DNA from: Clostridiales bacterium
Lineage (GTDB): Bacteria; Bacillota; Clostridia; Lachnospirales; Lachnospiraceae
Direction: 5' to 3'
DNA length: 38,014 bases
NCBI GenBank assembly: GCA_022770525.1
Contig: JALEHN010000080.1
Location: 1-38,014 of the forward strand
In this document: positions 16,323-23,122 of the stretch, in pieces
Layout of the letters: every line of letters begins with the position of its first letter
Position numbering within the stretch: the stretch's first letter is position 1
Made by a program: the position numbers and the translations under genes
Notes under the pieces: generated by a model
The model's input: the letters and a program-made list of their open reading frames with translations, nothing else
What the model was told of the DNA's origin: nothing
Databases searched by the model: none

Positions 16323-17432
16323 TTAGTCGTCAAAGCGGATTTCTTTTTTCTGATCGGCAGCTTTGTAAATTGCATCAAGAATTTTTGTTACTGTCAGCGC
16401 TTCTTCCGGTTTTACAAGCGGTTCTGTATCATTGATGATCGCTTCAAGCCACTGTCTGTTATCAACAGTGCCTTCTTCTCCGCCGCCGCCGCCAAAGTAA
16501 GCAACACCGCCTACAGGAGATAATTTTTCTTCCATCAGCTGACCGTTTCTGCCTCTGTTATAAATCAGTTCATTATTTGTATAGCTCATACCTGAATGAA
16601 TTTCAGCACCTGCCAGTGTACCGCAAAGTGTTGTAGATGCTTCTCTTGATTCGAGCATGTTCAAAGCCCAGCTTGCTTCAAGGGCGATTGTTGCGCCGTT
16701 TTTCATCTTGATGAAGCCTACTGCTGAATCTTCAACTTCAAATGTTTCAGGATCCCAAGGTCCGAAAAGGTTGCCCTCTGTTGCCTGCTGTAATCCGCCA
16801 AGTTTGTAGAATACAGAACCTGAAACGCTTTCCACATCATAGTTATTCATACACCACAGTGTAATATCCAGCGCATGTGTACCGATATCGATCAGAGGAC
16901 CGCCGCCCTGCTGTGATTTGTCAGGGAATACGCCCCATGTCGGCACACCGCGGCGGCGTACAGCATGTGCTTTACCGTAATAGATGTCGCCAAGTTCGCC
17001 TTTTTCACATGATGCGTGAAGGTTCTGAACTTCCGCTCTGAAACGGTTCTGGTAACCTACAGTGAATTTCTTGCCTGACTTTTTCCATGCGGCAACCATT
17101 TTTTCTGCTTCTTCTGTGCTGTGGGACATCGGCTTTTCACAGTAAACATGCTTGCCTGCTTCAAATGCATCAACTGTAATATAGCTGTGTGAAACGTTTG
17201 GTGTACATACATGTACAACTTCAACCTCTTCATCTTTTAACAGTTCTTTGTAATCTGTATAAACTCTTGCACCCGGAACACCGAATTCTTCTGCTGCTTT
17301 TTTAGCCCGTTCTTCAACAACATCGCAGAATGCAACGATTTCATTTAAATCTGCATTTGCTTTTAATGCAGGTAAATGCTTCTGATTTGCAATACCACCG
17401 CAGCCGACAATACCAATTTTTAACTTACCCAT
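16323..17432 (-). CDS. Gfo/Idh/MocA oxidoreductase, candidate C-glycoside 3-oxidoreductase
   Basis: This 369-residue protein starts at ATG 17432 (ATGGAGGAATG upstream). The N-terminal Rossmann fold has GIVGCGGIA at 7-15. The family EKP motif is at 99-101, and the catalytic region DIGTHALDI gives Asp182 and His186. A Gly-rich loop (AYFGGGGGEEG) lies near 315. NAD-dependent enzymes of this family include DgpA, which oxidises the 3''-hydroxyl of C-glucosides so that the DgpBC-type lyase can act. Length and setting fit that role. The gene ends a three-gene unit with a flavoprotein and a second Gfo/Idh/MocA enzyme. Which of the two oxidoreductases acts on the intact glycoside, and which on the released keto-sugar, cannot be told from sequence. 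Confidence 0.85.
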   Translation of the reverse strand: MGKLKIGIVGCGGIANQKHLPALKANADLNEIVAFCDVVEERAKKAAEEFGVPGARVYTDYKELLKDEEVEVVHVCTPNVSHSYITVDAFEAGKHVYCEKPMSHSTEEAEKMVAAWKKSGKKFTVGYQNRFRAEVQNLHASCEKGELGDIYYGKAHAVRRRGVPTWGVFPDKSQQGGGPLIDIGTHALDITLWCMNNYDVESVSGSVFYKLGGLQQATEGNLFGPWDPETFEVEDSAVGFIKMKNGATIALEASWALNMLESREASTTLCGTLAGAEIHSGMSYTNNELIYNRGRNGQLMEEKLSPVGGVAYFGGGGGEEGTVDNRQWLEAIINDTEPLVKPEEALTVTKILDAIYKAADQKKEIRFDD

Positions 17433-17464
17433 GATTTCATTCCTCCATTTTTTAAATTAGCAAA

Positions 17465-17477
17465 CCGCTTTTTGCGG
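17465..17477 (-). other. Short intercistronic hairpin in the oxidoreductase operon
   Basis: CCGC and GCGG arms around a five-A loop lie in the 51-bp gap between the flavoprotein and the downstream oxidoreductase. T/A runs flank both sides, so it may partly terminate or protect the mRNA. Confidence 0.45.
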
Positions 17478-17483
17478 ATTTTT

Positions 17484-18455
17484 TTATTTATTGATATACT
17501 CATCGAAATTTTTGTATTTCTTCATACCCTCATCGATCATTTCTTTATTTGCCATGATCTTTGGCGCGCAGATAGCGCCGAAGCCCTGAATTTCCACTGT
17601 ATGCTCGCGAAGTCCTGCAAATGTACCTCTTGCTCTTTGCTGCTGTTCTTTTGAAAATTCAACTTTGACTTTATCGCCTTCAACGCTTAAGTGTCCTTCA
17701 ATACCGCAGACCGGGCATTCAACCGTTGTTGTTCCGTTTAATGTAATCAGTTTCTGATGGCAGACCGGACATACGCCTTCTTCGCCGTACCATGGAATCT
17801 CATCAAGAGGCTTTCCGTAAGCATTGCCCACAGCAACGCCAAGTCCGTGCACTCTTTCCATCAGTTCACTGTCCAGCAGAGGATGGCCTGTTGTACCCAT
17901 TTTATGTACATTTAAGCTGCCCACAACCTTCATCATATTCGGGAAACCGAACAGATGCAGTGTTGATGTTCCCATAGATACCCAGTTCTCTGTTGTGGCA
18001 CCGCCAACAGAAATATATCCGATATAACGCTGTTTAAATCTGCGTGGATCCGGCATTTCAGGATCTCCCGGAAGTTCGCCTTTCTTTCTCTTTTCATAAA
18101 CCCAGCTGACAGCTGATGTATCATGGCGGCAAGAAAATCTGTCAACGAGATTTTTAAACTGTCCTACCGGCTGAAGCACATAAACCGGGCTTCCGAGAAT
18201 AATACAGTCCGCATCACGGATTTTTTCTTCCAGCGGCTGCAGATCATCCTTGATGATGCAGTCATTATCACCGCCTTTTTCAAGTGAGCGGGAACATGCC
18301 CCACATCCGATGCAGCGGTCAATTTTTAAACGTACTGTATTCACAAATTCGATTTCCGCATCCGGATTTGCTTCTTTAATTCCAAACAATGCTTCTTTAA
18401 CTAAAATATCAGTGTTGGCATTGACTTTACCGAATGATATACCTAATGCTTTCAT
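17484..18455 (-). CDS. Iron-sulfur flavoprotein-like NAD(P)H/FMN reductase with C-terminal zinc ribbon
   Basis: This 323-residue protein starts at ATG 18455 (GAAAGGA). It has a flavodoxin-like fold: N-terminal KALGISFGKVNANTD, and a flavin-loop-like IILGSPVYVLQPVGQFKN at 86-103. Cys48, Cys51, Cys54 and Cys66 form a compact CxxCxxC...C set as in iron-sulfur flavoproteins (Isf), suggesting a [4Fe-4S] cluster plus FMN. A zinc ribbon follows at Cys230, 233, 248 and 251 (CPVC twice), which is not standard for Isf. It sits between two NAD-linked oxidoreductases (15 and 51 bp gaps). A plausible role is handling of electrons released when the sugar is oxidised under anaerobic conditions. That role is inference. 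Confidence 0.8.
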   Translation of the reverse strand: MKALGISFGKVNANTDILVKEALFGIKEANPDAEIEFVNTVRLKIDRCIGCGACSRSLEKGGDNDCIIKDDLQPLEEKIRDADCIILGSPVYVLQPVGQFKNLVDRFSCRHDTSAVSWVYEKRKKGELPGDPEMPDPRRFKQRYIGYISVGGATTENWVSMGTSTLHLFGFPNMMKVVGSLNVHKMGTTGHPLLDSELMERVHGLGVAVGNAYGKPLDEIPWYGEEGVCPVCHQKLITLNGTTTVECPVCGIEGHLSVEGDKVKVEFSKEQQQRARGTFAGLREHTVEIQGFGAICAPKIMANKEMIDEGMKKYKNFDEYINK

Positions 18456-18470
18456 TTTCTTAATCCTTTC

Positions 18471-19517
18471 TCACTCAAACAATACTGCTTTTCCTGTATT
18501 TGAAGATTCCCATGCAGCTTCCATCACAGAAAGTACACGACGCACTTCAGAAATCTTAATTTTTGACGTTTCTCTTCCATTAAGAACGCCGTCAACATTT
18601 TTATAAAAATCAACCCAGTCCGTTTCAACTTCCGGTAATGGTTCAGTGACAATACCTCCCGGAGGTACCGGTGCGAACTGTCTTGTCGGTCCTGCGACCG
18701 TCTCTGTAATCTGAGGCGGGAGTTTTTCAAGCAGCTGACCTGTACGATAAATATTACCATCACAGCCAAAACTCTTTACAATCATCGTCCCCTTGTCTCC
18801 GGCAGCCAGCCATCTCGGCTGATATTCCAAAATATATGTTGATAATTCAATATGTACGGTAATATCATTATCCATTTTGAGTATAATCTTGAAATAATCA
18901 TCAACTTCGTCATGGAGTACATTTTTAATGTCTGCATATATCGATTTTATTTTTGCATCAGGCATCATAAACAAAATCTGATCGATGAGATGTACACCCC
19001 AGTCGTAAATCATGCCGCCGCCATATTTTTTATACAAATGCCATTCATGCATATATCCATTGCCCGAATGCAGTTTTGATTCAATTGTAAAAATCTTACC
19101 GAGCATCCCCTCATCATAGGCTTTTTTCACAATGAGCATATCCCGATCCCATCTTCTGTTCTGATGCGAAGTAAAAAATACGCCGGCTTCCTTACACGCC
19201 GCTTCCATTTCATCCAGTTCAGCCACGTTCATTGCCGCAGGTTTCTCAGTAATCACATGCTTACCCGCCTTTGCTGCCTTAATGCACATTTCCTTATGAA
19301 GATGATTTGGAACTGTTAAAACAACTGTATTCACATCCGGATCCTTCAGCAGATCCTCTGCATTTGTATATGTCTTAAAGCCGTCAGCGATTCCCTGATC
19401 AATCTTTTCTTTTTCAATGTCACATACCGCAGCAATTTCCACACCGGCTCTTGGCGCATTAGCCGCATGCCATTTACCCATACCGCCGTATCCGATGATA
19501 CCAAGTTTAATCTTCAT
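18471..19517 (-). CDS. Gfo/Idh/MocA family oxidoreductase (second copy)
   Basis: This 348-residue protein starts at ATG 19517 (AAAGAGGTACGGTT). It has a Rossmann motif GIIGYGGMG at 7-15, EKPAAM at 91-96, and the catalytic pair Asp172 and His176 in YDWGVHLIDQ. It is clearly diverged from the 369-residue paralogue two genes downstream: the Asp-His region and the C-terminal half differ. It is the first gene of the operon, with a -10 at 19551-19556 and the same upstream boxes as the dgpBC-type operon. In known C-glycoside clusters more than one Gfo/Idh/MocA gene is common. Either oxidation of the glycoside or reduction of the released 3-keto-sugar fits. Confidence 0.85.
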   Translation of the reverse strand: MKIKLGIIGYGGMGKWHAANAPRAGVEIAAVCDIEKEKIDQGIADGFKTYTNAEDLLKDPDVNTVVLTVPNHLHKEMCIKAAKAGKHVITEKPAAMNVAELDEMEAACKEAGVFFTSHQNRRWDRDMLIVKKAYDEGMLGKIFTIESKLHSGNGYMHEWHLYKKYGGGMIYDWGVHLIDQILFMMPDAKIKSIYADIKNVLHDEVDDYFKIILKMDNDITVHIELSTYILEYQPRWLAAGDKGTMIVKSFGCDGNIYRTGQLLEKLPPQITETVAGPTRQFAPVPPGGIVTEPLPEVETDWVDFYKNVDGVLNGRETSKIKISEVRRVLSVMEAAWESSNTGKAVLFE

Positions 19518-19550
19518 AACCGTACCTCTTTCTTTATTAATGATAGGTTG

Positions 19551-19655
19551 ATTATATAAAAAAACAGATGATAAAGCCTTTCACCTTTTATTAAAATACT
19601 TGTTATTTTTTGTCGGCTTTTCGCCCGTTTTATTCATATTTTGAAATAATTGACA
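19551..19655 (-). promoter_or_regulatory. Promoter and paired boxes of the oxidoreductase operon
   Basis: TATAAT (minus strand, 19551-19556) lies 34 bp upstream of ATG 19517 with no strong -35. ACAAAAAATAACAA (19600-19613) and TGTCAAT (19649-19655) start 49 and 98 bp upstream of the -10, exactly as in the dgpBC-type promoter. Confidence 0.55.
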
Positions 19656-19712
19656 AACTCTGTTTCCATTTTATACATTTTCTTAAAATAGTGCTGTATC
19701 ATACGATTATTA

Positions 19713-19726
19713 TGAAACCGTTTTCA
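19713..19726. promoter_or_regulatory. Perfect cre-type operator
   Basis: TGAAACCGTTTTCA matches the CcpA/LacI-family consensus TGWAANCGNTNWCA at every position on both strands. It stands 82 bp upstream of the -10 of small-RNA copy 1 and about 160 bp upstream of the oxidoreductase -10. Confidence 0.6.
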
Positions 19727-19805
19727 TATTTTTCACAAAAAAAGTTTAAAATTTTCTTATTTTTTGTGAACACTTTTTCCGAAGCCTATGCTATTATAAT
19801 AACCG

Positions 19806-19912
19806 TAAACCCCCCCCAATACATTATATAGTTTTTTGTTACACCCCATAAGAAACAAAAAATACCTTCTCCGAGAAAAGACCAGTCGAACGTTGACTGG
19901 TCTTTTCGTTTC
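19806..19912 (+). ncRNA. C-rich small RNA, tandem copy 1
   Basis: A TATAAT at 19795-19800 predicts a start near 19806. The RNA of about 105 nt has an eight-C run near its 5' end. A hairpin follows in which TTTTTTGTT pairs with AACAAAAAA and exposes CACCCCAT in the loop. A single-stranded TACCTTCTCC then precedes a strong terminator. Three C-rich stretches could pair with purine-rich ribosome sites. No reading frame with a ribosome site is seen. Copy 2, about 263 bp downstream, is nearly identical. I do not recognise an Rfam family. Confidence 0.7.
19876..19906 (+). terminator. Terminator of small-RNA copy 1
   Basis: A perfect 12-bp stem (AAAAGACCAGTC and its complement) closes a 7-base loop, followed by CGTTTCT. 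Two base pairs differ from copy 2 with both sides changed, so pairing is kept. Confidence 0.85.
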
Positions 19913-19975
19913 TCTTAATATTCTCTGAATATTCCGATTTTCCCGCAATTACCAGTCTGTAACCAGTTACCACAA

Positions 19976-19989
19976 AGAAATCGGTTTCA
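19976..19989. promoter_or_regulatory. cre-like operator upstream of small-RNA copy 2
   Basis: AGAAATCGGTTTCA matches the cre consensus at 13 of 14 positions and starts 83 bp upstream of the copy-2 -10 element (82 bp in copy 1). Confidence 0.45.
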
Positions 19990-20069
19990 CACATTTACAC
20001 AAAAAATTTCCAAAAATTTCCTGATTTTTGTGAACACTTTTTATGAGGCCTATGCTATTATAATAACCG

Positions 20070-20175
20070 TAAACCCCCCCAATACATTATATAGTTTTTT
20101 GTTACACCCCATAAGAAACAAAAAAATACCTTCTCCGGAAAAAGCCAGTCGAACGTTGACTGGCTTTTTCATTTA
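20070..20175 (+). ncRNA. C-rich small RNA, tandem copy 2
   Basis: The -10 TATAAT is at 20059-20064. From there to the terminator the sequence is nearly identical to copy 1, with seven C instead of eight in the 5' run, the same CACCCC-loop hairpin and the same CCTTCTCC stretch. The conserved block starts upstream at TTTTGTGAACACTTTTT, so the promoter was duplicated too. It converges on the murD gene end. Confidence 0.7.
20139..20169 (+). terminator. Terminator of small-RNA copy 2
   Basis: A 12-bp stem (AAAAAGCCAGTC and its complement) has the same GAACGTT loop as copy 1 and is followed by CATTTAT. Confidence 0.85.
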
Positions 20176-20224
20176 TCTGTATCAAATTTTTTATTGCCGC
20201 TTTGCGGTTTCTCTTTTAATCATT

Positions 20225-20312
20225 CCGCAATCCGCTTTTCCGGCTCCTGTTATTCCGGCGTCTGTTTTTTCAGCACCTTTTTTTCCGGCGTCTGCTTTTT
20301 CTAGCGCCTGTT
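20225..20312 (-). repeat. Degenerate ~15-bp tandem repeats at the murD 3' end
   Basis: On the minus strand the last murD codons (GAAAACAGGCGC) and stop are followed by about five variants of AAAAACAGACGCCGG, up to about 20225. Confidence 0.7.
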
Positions 20313-21635
20313 TTCCAGAACATATTTTGTAAACACTTCGCCCCGTTCCTCAAAGTTCTTAAATATACCGTAGCTTGCCGCCGCCGGTGACATGACACAG
20401 CATTTTCCCGGCTTCGTCAGTTCTTTCGCTTTTTCCACCGCAGCCCAGAGCGTATCCACAAGCACAAGCCGCTCCGGTCGGCTAAAGTCAGGGAAATCAC
20501 GTCCGATTTCCTCATAAATACGCTTTCCTGTATCTGCCATCAGAATAATATAGCTGACATCGGACCGGTCAAGATATTTTTCAAGATCATGATAATCGAT
20601 ACCTCTGTCCATACCGCCGATCAGTACGGAACCGACATTTTTAAGGCCTTCCAGTGCCTGAATCGTCGTCTCACAAATGGTTGAAATAGAGTCATCATAA
20701 TAGCGCACATCATTGACCGTACCGATATACTGCAGTCTGTGCGGCAGCGGTTCATAGCTGCAAAGCCCCTCTTTAAACACCTCATCAGACATGCCAAGTT
20801 CCCGGCATATGCCATAAACAATGGCAATATCAAAGTAATTATGATGACCAAACAGTTTCATCTCATGCTCCGGTATATGAAATGTATGCCCTTTAAATCT
20901 GATATCGCTGTCGCCCACAGCAATGTCAGCTTTGGTCGGCTCTGTACCGATTGATACGACCGAAGCTCTGCATGCGCCTTCCTCCGGAAGATGATGTTCA
21001 TTGCAAAAAAGAATATCCCCGTCGACCTGATTTCTGTAAATATTTTCTTTAGCTGCAACGTACTTTTCCATCGTGCCGTAATGGTCCAGATGCTCCTCAT
21101 AAATATTCATAAGTACACCAATCTTTGGTGAAACAGTCATGTACTCCAGCTGATGACAGGACAGCTCCACAACAATTTTTGTATCGTCGTCGATACTTTC
21201 CGCAATATCAAATACCGGAATACCGATATTTCCTGCCAGCGCAGTCTTAAAACCGCCGGACTTTAATATATGATATAAAAGTGTTGTTGTCGTGCTTTTC
21301 CCTTTTGTCCCTGTAATGCCGATAATCTGATTTTTGAAGCGTCTGAAAAACACCTCTGTCTGAGATACAATCGCACATTGATAATCAGATACAGGATGCG
21401 GCAGGACAATTCCCGGGCTTTTAAATACAACATCATAATCATCAAGCACGTCAAGATAATGCTTTCCGCTGATCACCTTTACACCGCCGGCCTCCACCGG
21501 ATTTTTATCAGAAACAGCCGCCGCCAAAAAGCCGCCGGCCTTCTCAATCATTTGAAGCGTGGACTTTCCTTCCCGACCAAATCCCAGAACAAGTACTTTT
21601 TTTCCTTTAATCAGTTTTCTTAAAGTTTCTAACAC
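20301..21635 (-). CDS. murD: Divergent MurD-type UDP-MurNAc-L-Ala:glutamate ligase
   Basis: The protein has 444 residues from GTG 21635, chosen because GGAGG lies 5 bases before it; the in-frame TTG at 21647 overlaps that site. Mur ligase parts are present: a Rossmann-like N-terminus (KVLVLGFGREG), the ATP loop GITGTKGKSTTT, NIYEEHLDHYG followed by AAKENIY with the Lys that is carbamylated in MurD, and MSPAAASYGIFKNFEERG near the C-terminus. Substrate-side motifs differ from typical MurD: DDSKATN-like is DDSISTI, the usual GG.DKG is GGMDRGID, and ELSSFQL is ELSCHQL. It joins glutamate to UDP-MurNAc-L-alanine in cytoplasmic peptidoglycan synthesis, or is a paralogue with changed specificity. 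It sits alone, not in a dcw cluster, beside a D-glutamate-cyclase-like gene. Confidence 0.85.
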   Translation of the reverse strand: MLETLRKLIKGKKVLVLGFGREGKSTLQMIEKAGGFLAAAVSDKNPVEAGGVKVISGKHYLDVLDDYDVVFKSPGIVLPHPVSDYQCAIVSQTEVFFRRFKNQIIGITGTKGKSTTTTLLYHILKSGGFKTALAGNIGIPVFDIAESIDDDTKIVVELSCHQLEYMTVSPKIGVLMNIYEEHLDHYGTMEKYVAAKENIYRNQVDGDILFCNEHHLPEEGACRASVVSIGTEPTKADIAVGDSDIRFKGHTFHIPEHEMKLFGHHNYFDIAIVYGICRELGMSDEVFKEGLCSYEPLPHRLQYIGTVNDVRYYDDSISTICETTIQALEGLKNVGSVLIGGMDRGIDYHDLEKYLDRSDVSYIILMADTGKRIYEEIGRDFPDFSRPERLVLVDTLWAAVEKAKELTKPGKCCVMSPAAASYGIFKNFEERGEVFTKYVLENRR

Positions 21636-21745
21636 AATTTCCTCCAAATCTAATGCCGTCTTCCAAAGTCATGGACACCAAAGCATTTTTCACGCGATAT
21701 TTAAGCTTTTCAACAACTTACAAGTGTTTGTCGATACCTGTGAAT

Positions 21746-21774
21746 AGTATAGTGTAAAAATCATTATCTGACAA
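21746..21774 (-). promoter_or_regulatory. Promoter of the murD-like gene
   Basis: On the minus strand -35 TTGTCA (21769-21774), a 17-bp spacer and -10 TATACT (21746-21751), about 110 bp upstream of GTG 21635. Confidence 0.65.
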
Positions 21775-21846
21775 GACGTTTTGGCATAGGGTACATATTT
21801 TATGATTTGAATCACACACTTCGTGATTTCCATCCCGCTTTTTGTC

Positions 21847-22698
21847 CTAAAGACGTGAGCTTTTCGCACATTCTTCGTAAATTTCTTTTTCCTTACTCAG
21901 GTCGAATCCGTCTATACTGCAGTTTTGTTCACCAATAACACCATCCACACAGCCGATATCCACAATCCGTTTCAGAAATTCTTCAACCGGTACCCATAAC
22001 GGCATTTTTTTCTGCAGCACTTTTGCAATTTCTGCGGCCAGCCCATAAGCACCCCAGTTGGATACAGTGGCAATAATCAGCACATCTGTACATACATCAC
22101 ATGGTACCAGTGGCAGCTTCTTAGATATCTGCTTTTTCAAATTCCCCATGCCGATCTCATTGCCGCCGTCACCGATACCAACAGTGAAAATTCCTCTGTT
22201 TTTTGCAAGCACGAATAACTTATCCACAGGCGCCGTATTTTTTCGGATACTTATCCCCCGCATATTGGTATAATCCCCATGTATATTTTCACCGCACCGC
22301 TCCACAGAAATCAGACATACGGGATTAATCTTATCAATAATTTCAACGACTTGTTCCGTGGAATCTGTATACATATCCGCAGTCCCGGTCTCCATGTATA
22401 TGACTTGCCATCCTTCGGATTCAAAAAAATCCCTGCAATACCGGTCGGTCACGATCACGGGCTCAAAGCCCACACCCTCCAGTACTTTAGCAAGAACATA
22501 CACACCCAAAGGTCCGTCAGTTTCCGCGAAACCTCTGACATAAAAGCCTGTGGCAAGAATTATCCTTTCTCTCCTGTCCGGATTTTTCAAATTCACAATC
22601 TTTAATGCTGCCCGGCTGCAAAAGTCCTCCGGCAAATACGGACGCAGCAAATCCATACCTCTGCAAGAATATTTTAAAATGATATCTTCGATACTCAT
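21847..22698 (-). CDS. D-glutamate cyclase-like protein (DUF4392 family)
   Basis: This 283-residue protein starts at ATG 22698 (AAAAGGAGATTTT). Family features seen are ILATGFYVRGFAETDGPLG near the N-terminus, CLISVERCGEN, a central GIGDGGNEIGMGN and TVSNWGAYGL toward the C-terminus. This is the DUF4392/glutamate-cyclase domain, which in mitochondrial DGLUCY converts D-glutamate to 5-oxo-D-proline. In this bacterium it may set the free D-glutamate level that the adjacent MurD-type ligase uses. The two genes are in the same direction 199 bp apart, but murD has its own promoter. No membrane segment or signal is seen. Activity in bacteria is less well established than the family assignment. Confidence 0.8.
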   Translation of the reverse strand: MSIEDIILKYSCRGMDLLRPYLPEDFCSRAALKIVNLKNPDRRERIILATGFYVRGFAETDGPLGVYVLAKVLEGVGFEPVIVTDRYCRDFFESEGWQVIYMETGTADMYTDSTEQVVEIIDKINPVCLISVERCGENIHGDYTNMRGISIRKNTAPVDKLFVLAKNRGIFTVGIGDGGNEIGMGNLKKQISKKLPLVPCDVCTDVLIIATVSNWGAYGLAAEIAKVLQKKMPLWVPVEEFLKRIVDIGCVDGVIGEQNCSIDGFDLSKEKEIYEECAKSSRL

Positions 22699-22810
22699 AA
22701 AATCTCCTTTTCCCGGCTATAGCAATGATATTAACATTTAATTTATTAAGCCGGAAAATTTACTTCACAAAAAGAATGTTTTCCTAAATGAAATCATCAT
22801 CGAAAAACAA

Positions 22811-22839
22811 TTGAATAACATATTTAAATATGATATATT
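22811..22839 (+). promoter_or_regulatory. Promoter of the candidate antitoxin RNA
   Basis: -35 TTGAAT (22811-22816), a 17-bp spacer and -10 TATATT (22834-22839), pointing toward the terminator at about 22890-22938. Confidence 0.5.
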
Positions 22840-22845
22840 AATAAA

Positions 22846-22938
22846 AAAGAACAGCCGTCCACAAAGTGGTTGGCCTTTATATGGGGAACAAAATCCACCA
22901 CAAACTCGGGCAAAGTATTAGGGTGGATTTTGTTTTTT
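22846..22938 (+). ncRNA. Candidate antitoxin RNA convergent to the holin-like peptide gene
   Basis: The predicted transcript of about 90 nt has a 5' hairpin beginning CAGCCGTCCACAAAGTGG. It ends in a long hairpin whose arms are ACAAAATCCACC and its complement (22889-22933), followed by a T run. The last part is antisense to the 3' untranslated region of the toxin mRNA. The 5' leader closely resembles that of the toxin mRNA itself (23081-23110, opposite strand). Confidence 0.5.
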
Positions 22939-22943
22939 ATGCA

Positions 22944-23045
22944 TTACTTCAAATTCGAAAAGATGAATGTCAATAATGCCAATATGAACATTCCAAAGGC
23001 CATCAGGTCCTGGAAATCAAAATCTTTTTGATTTTTTATATTCAT
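22944..23045 (-). CDS. 33-aa holin-like toxin peptide (candidate type I toxin)
   Basis: A 33-codon frame, MNIKNQKDFDF then QDLMAFGMFILALLTFIFS, ends NLK. ATG 23045 is 8 bases after a perfect GGAGG; an ATG two codons earlier is too close to that site. One hydrophobic helix (residues 14-30) follows a charged N-terminus, with a polar C-terminus. The LMAFGMFILALLTFI core matches the putative holin-like toxin family (Hol_Tox) found in Firmicutes type I toxin-antitoxin loci. It should insert in the membrane. The mRNA has its own promoter (23123-23151), a hairpin just upstream of the ribosome site (23059-23082) and a convergent RNA. Family recognition is by eye on a very short sequence. Confidence 0.7.
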   Translation of the reverse strand: MNIKNQKDFDFQDLMAFGMFILALLTFIFSNLK

Positions 23046-23058
23046 ACGCATCACCTCC

Positions 23059-23082
23059 ATTCTATGTAATCAATCATAGAAT
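23059..23082 (-). promoter_or_regulatory. Hairpin next to the toxin ribosome site
   Basis: A perfect 8-bp stem (ATTCTATG and CATAGAAT) has an 8-base loop and ends just before GGAGG. It may limit ribosome access, as in other type I toxin mRNAs. Confidence 0.6.
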
Positions 23083-23122
23083 AAAGGCCAGCCACCCTGT
23101 AACACGGCTGCTCCGTATCCAA

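Noticed and set aside
19768-20041. TTGTGAAC half-sites upstream of both small RNAs as Rex or similar redox operators
   Set aside because: Only a half-site is present in each copy. The partner half (TTCACAA at proper spacing) is missing, so a named regulator is not supported.
21804-21829. AATCAC/GTGATT hairpin as terminator of the D-glutamate-cyclase-like gene
   Set aside because: The stem is only 6 bp and no T run follows on the minus strand.
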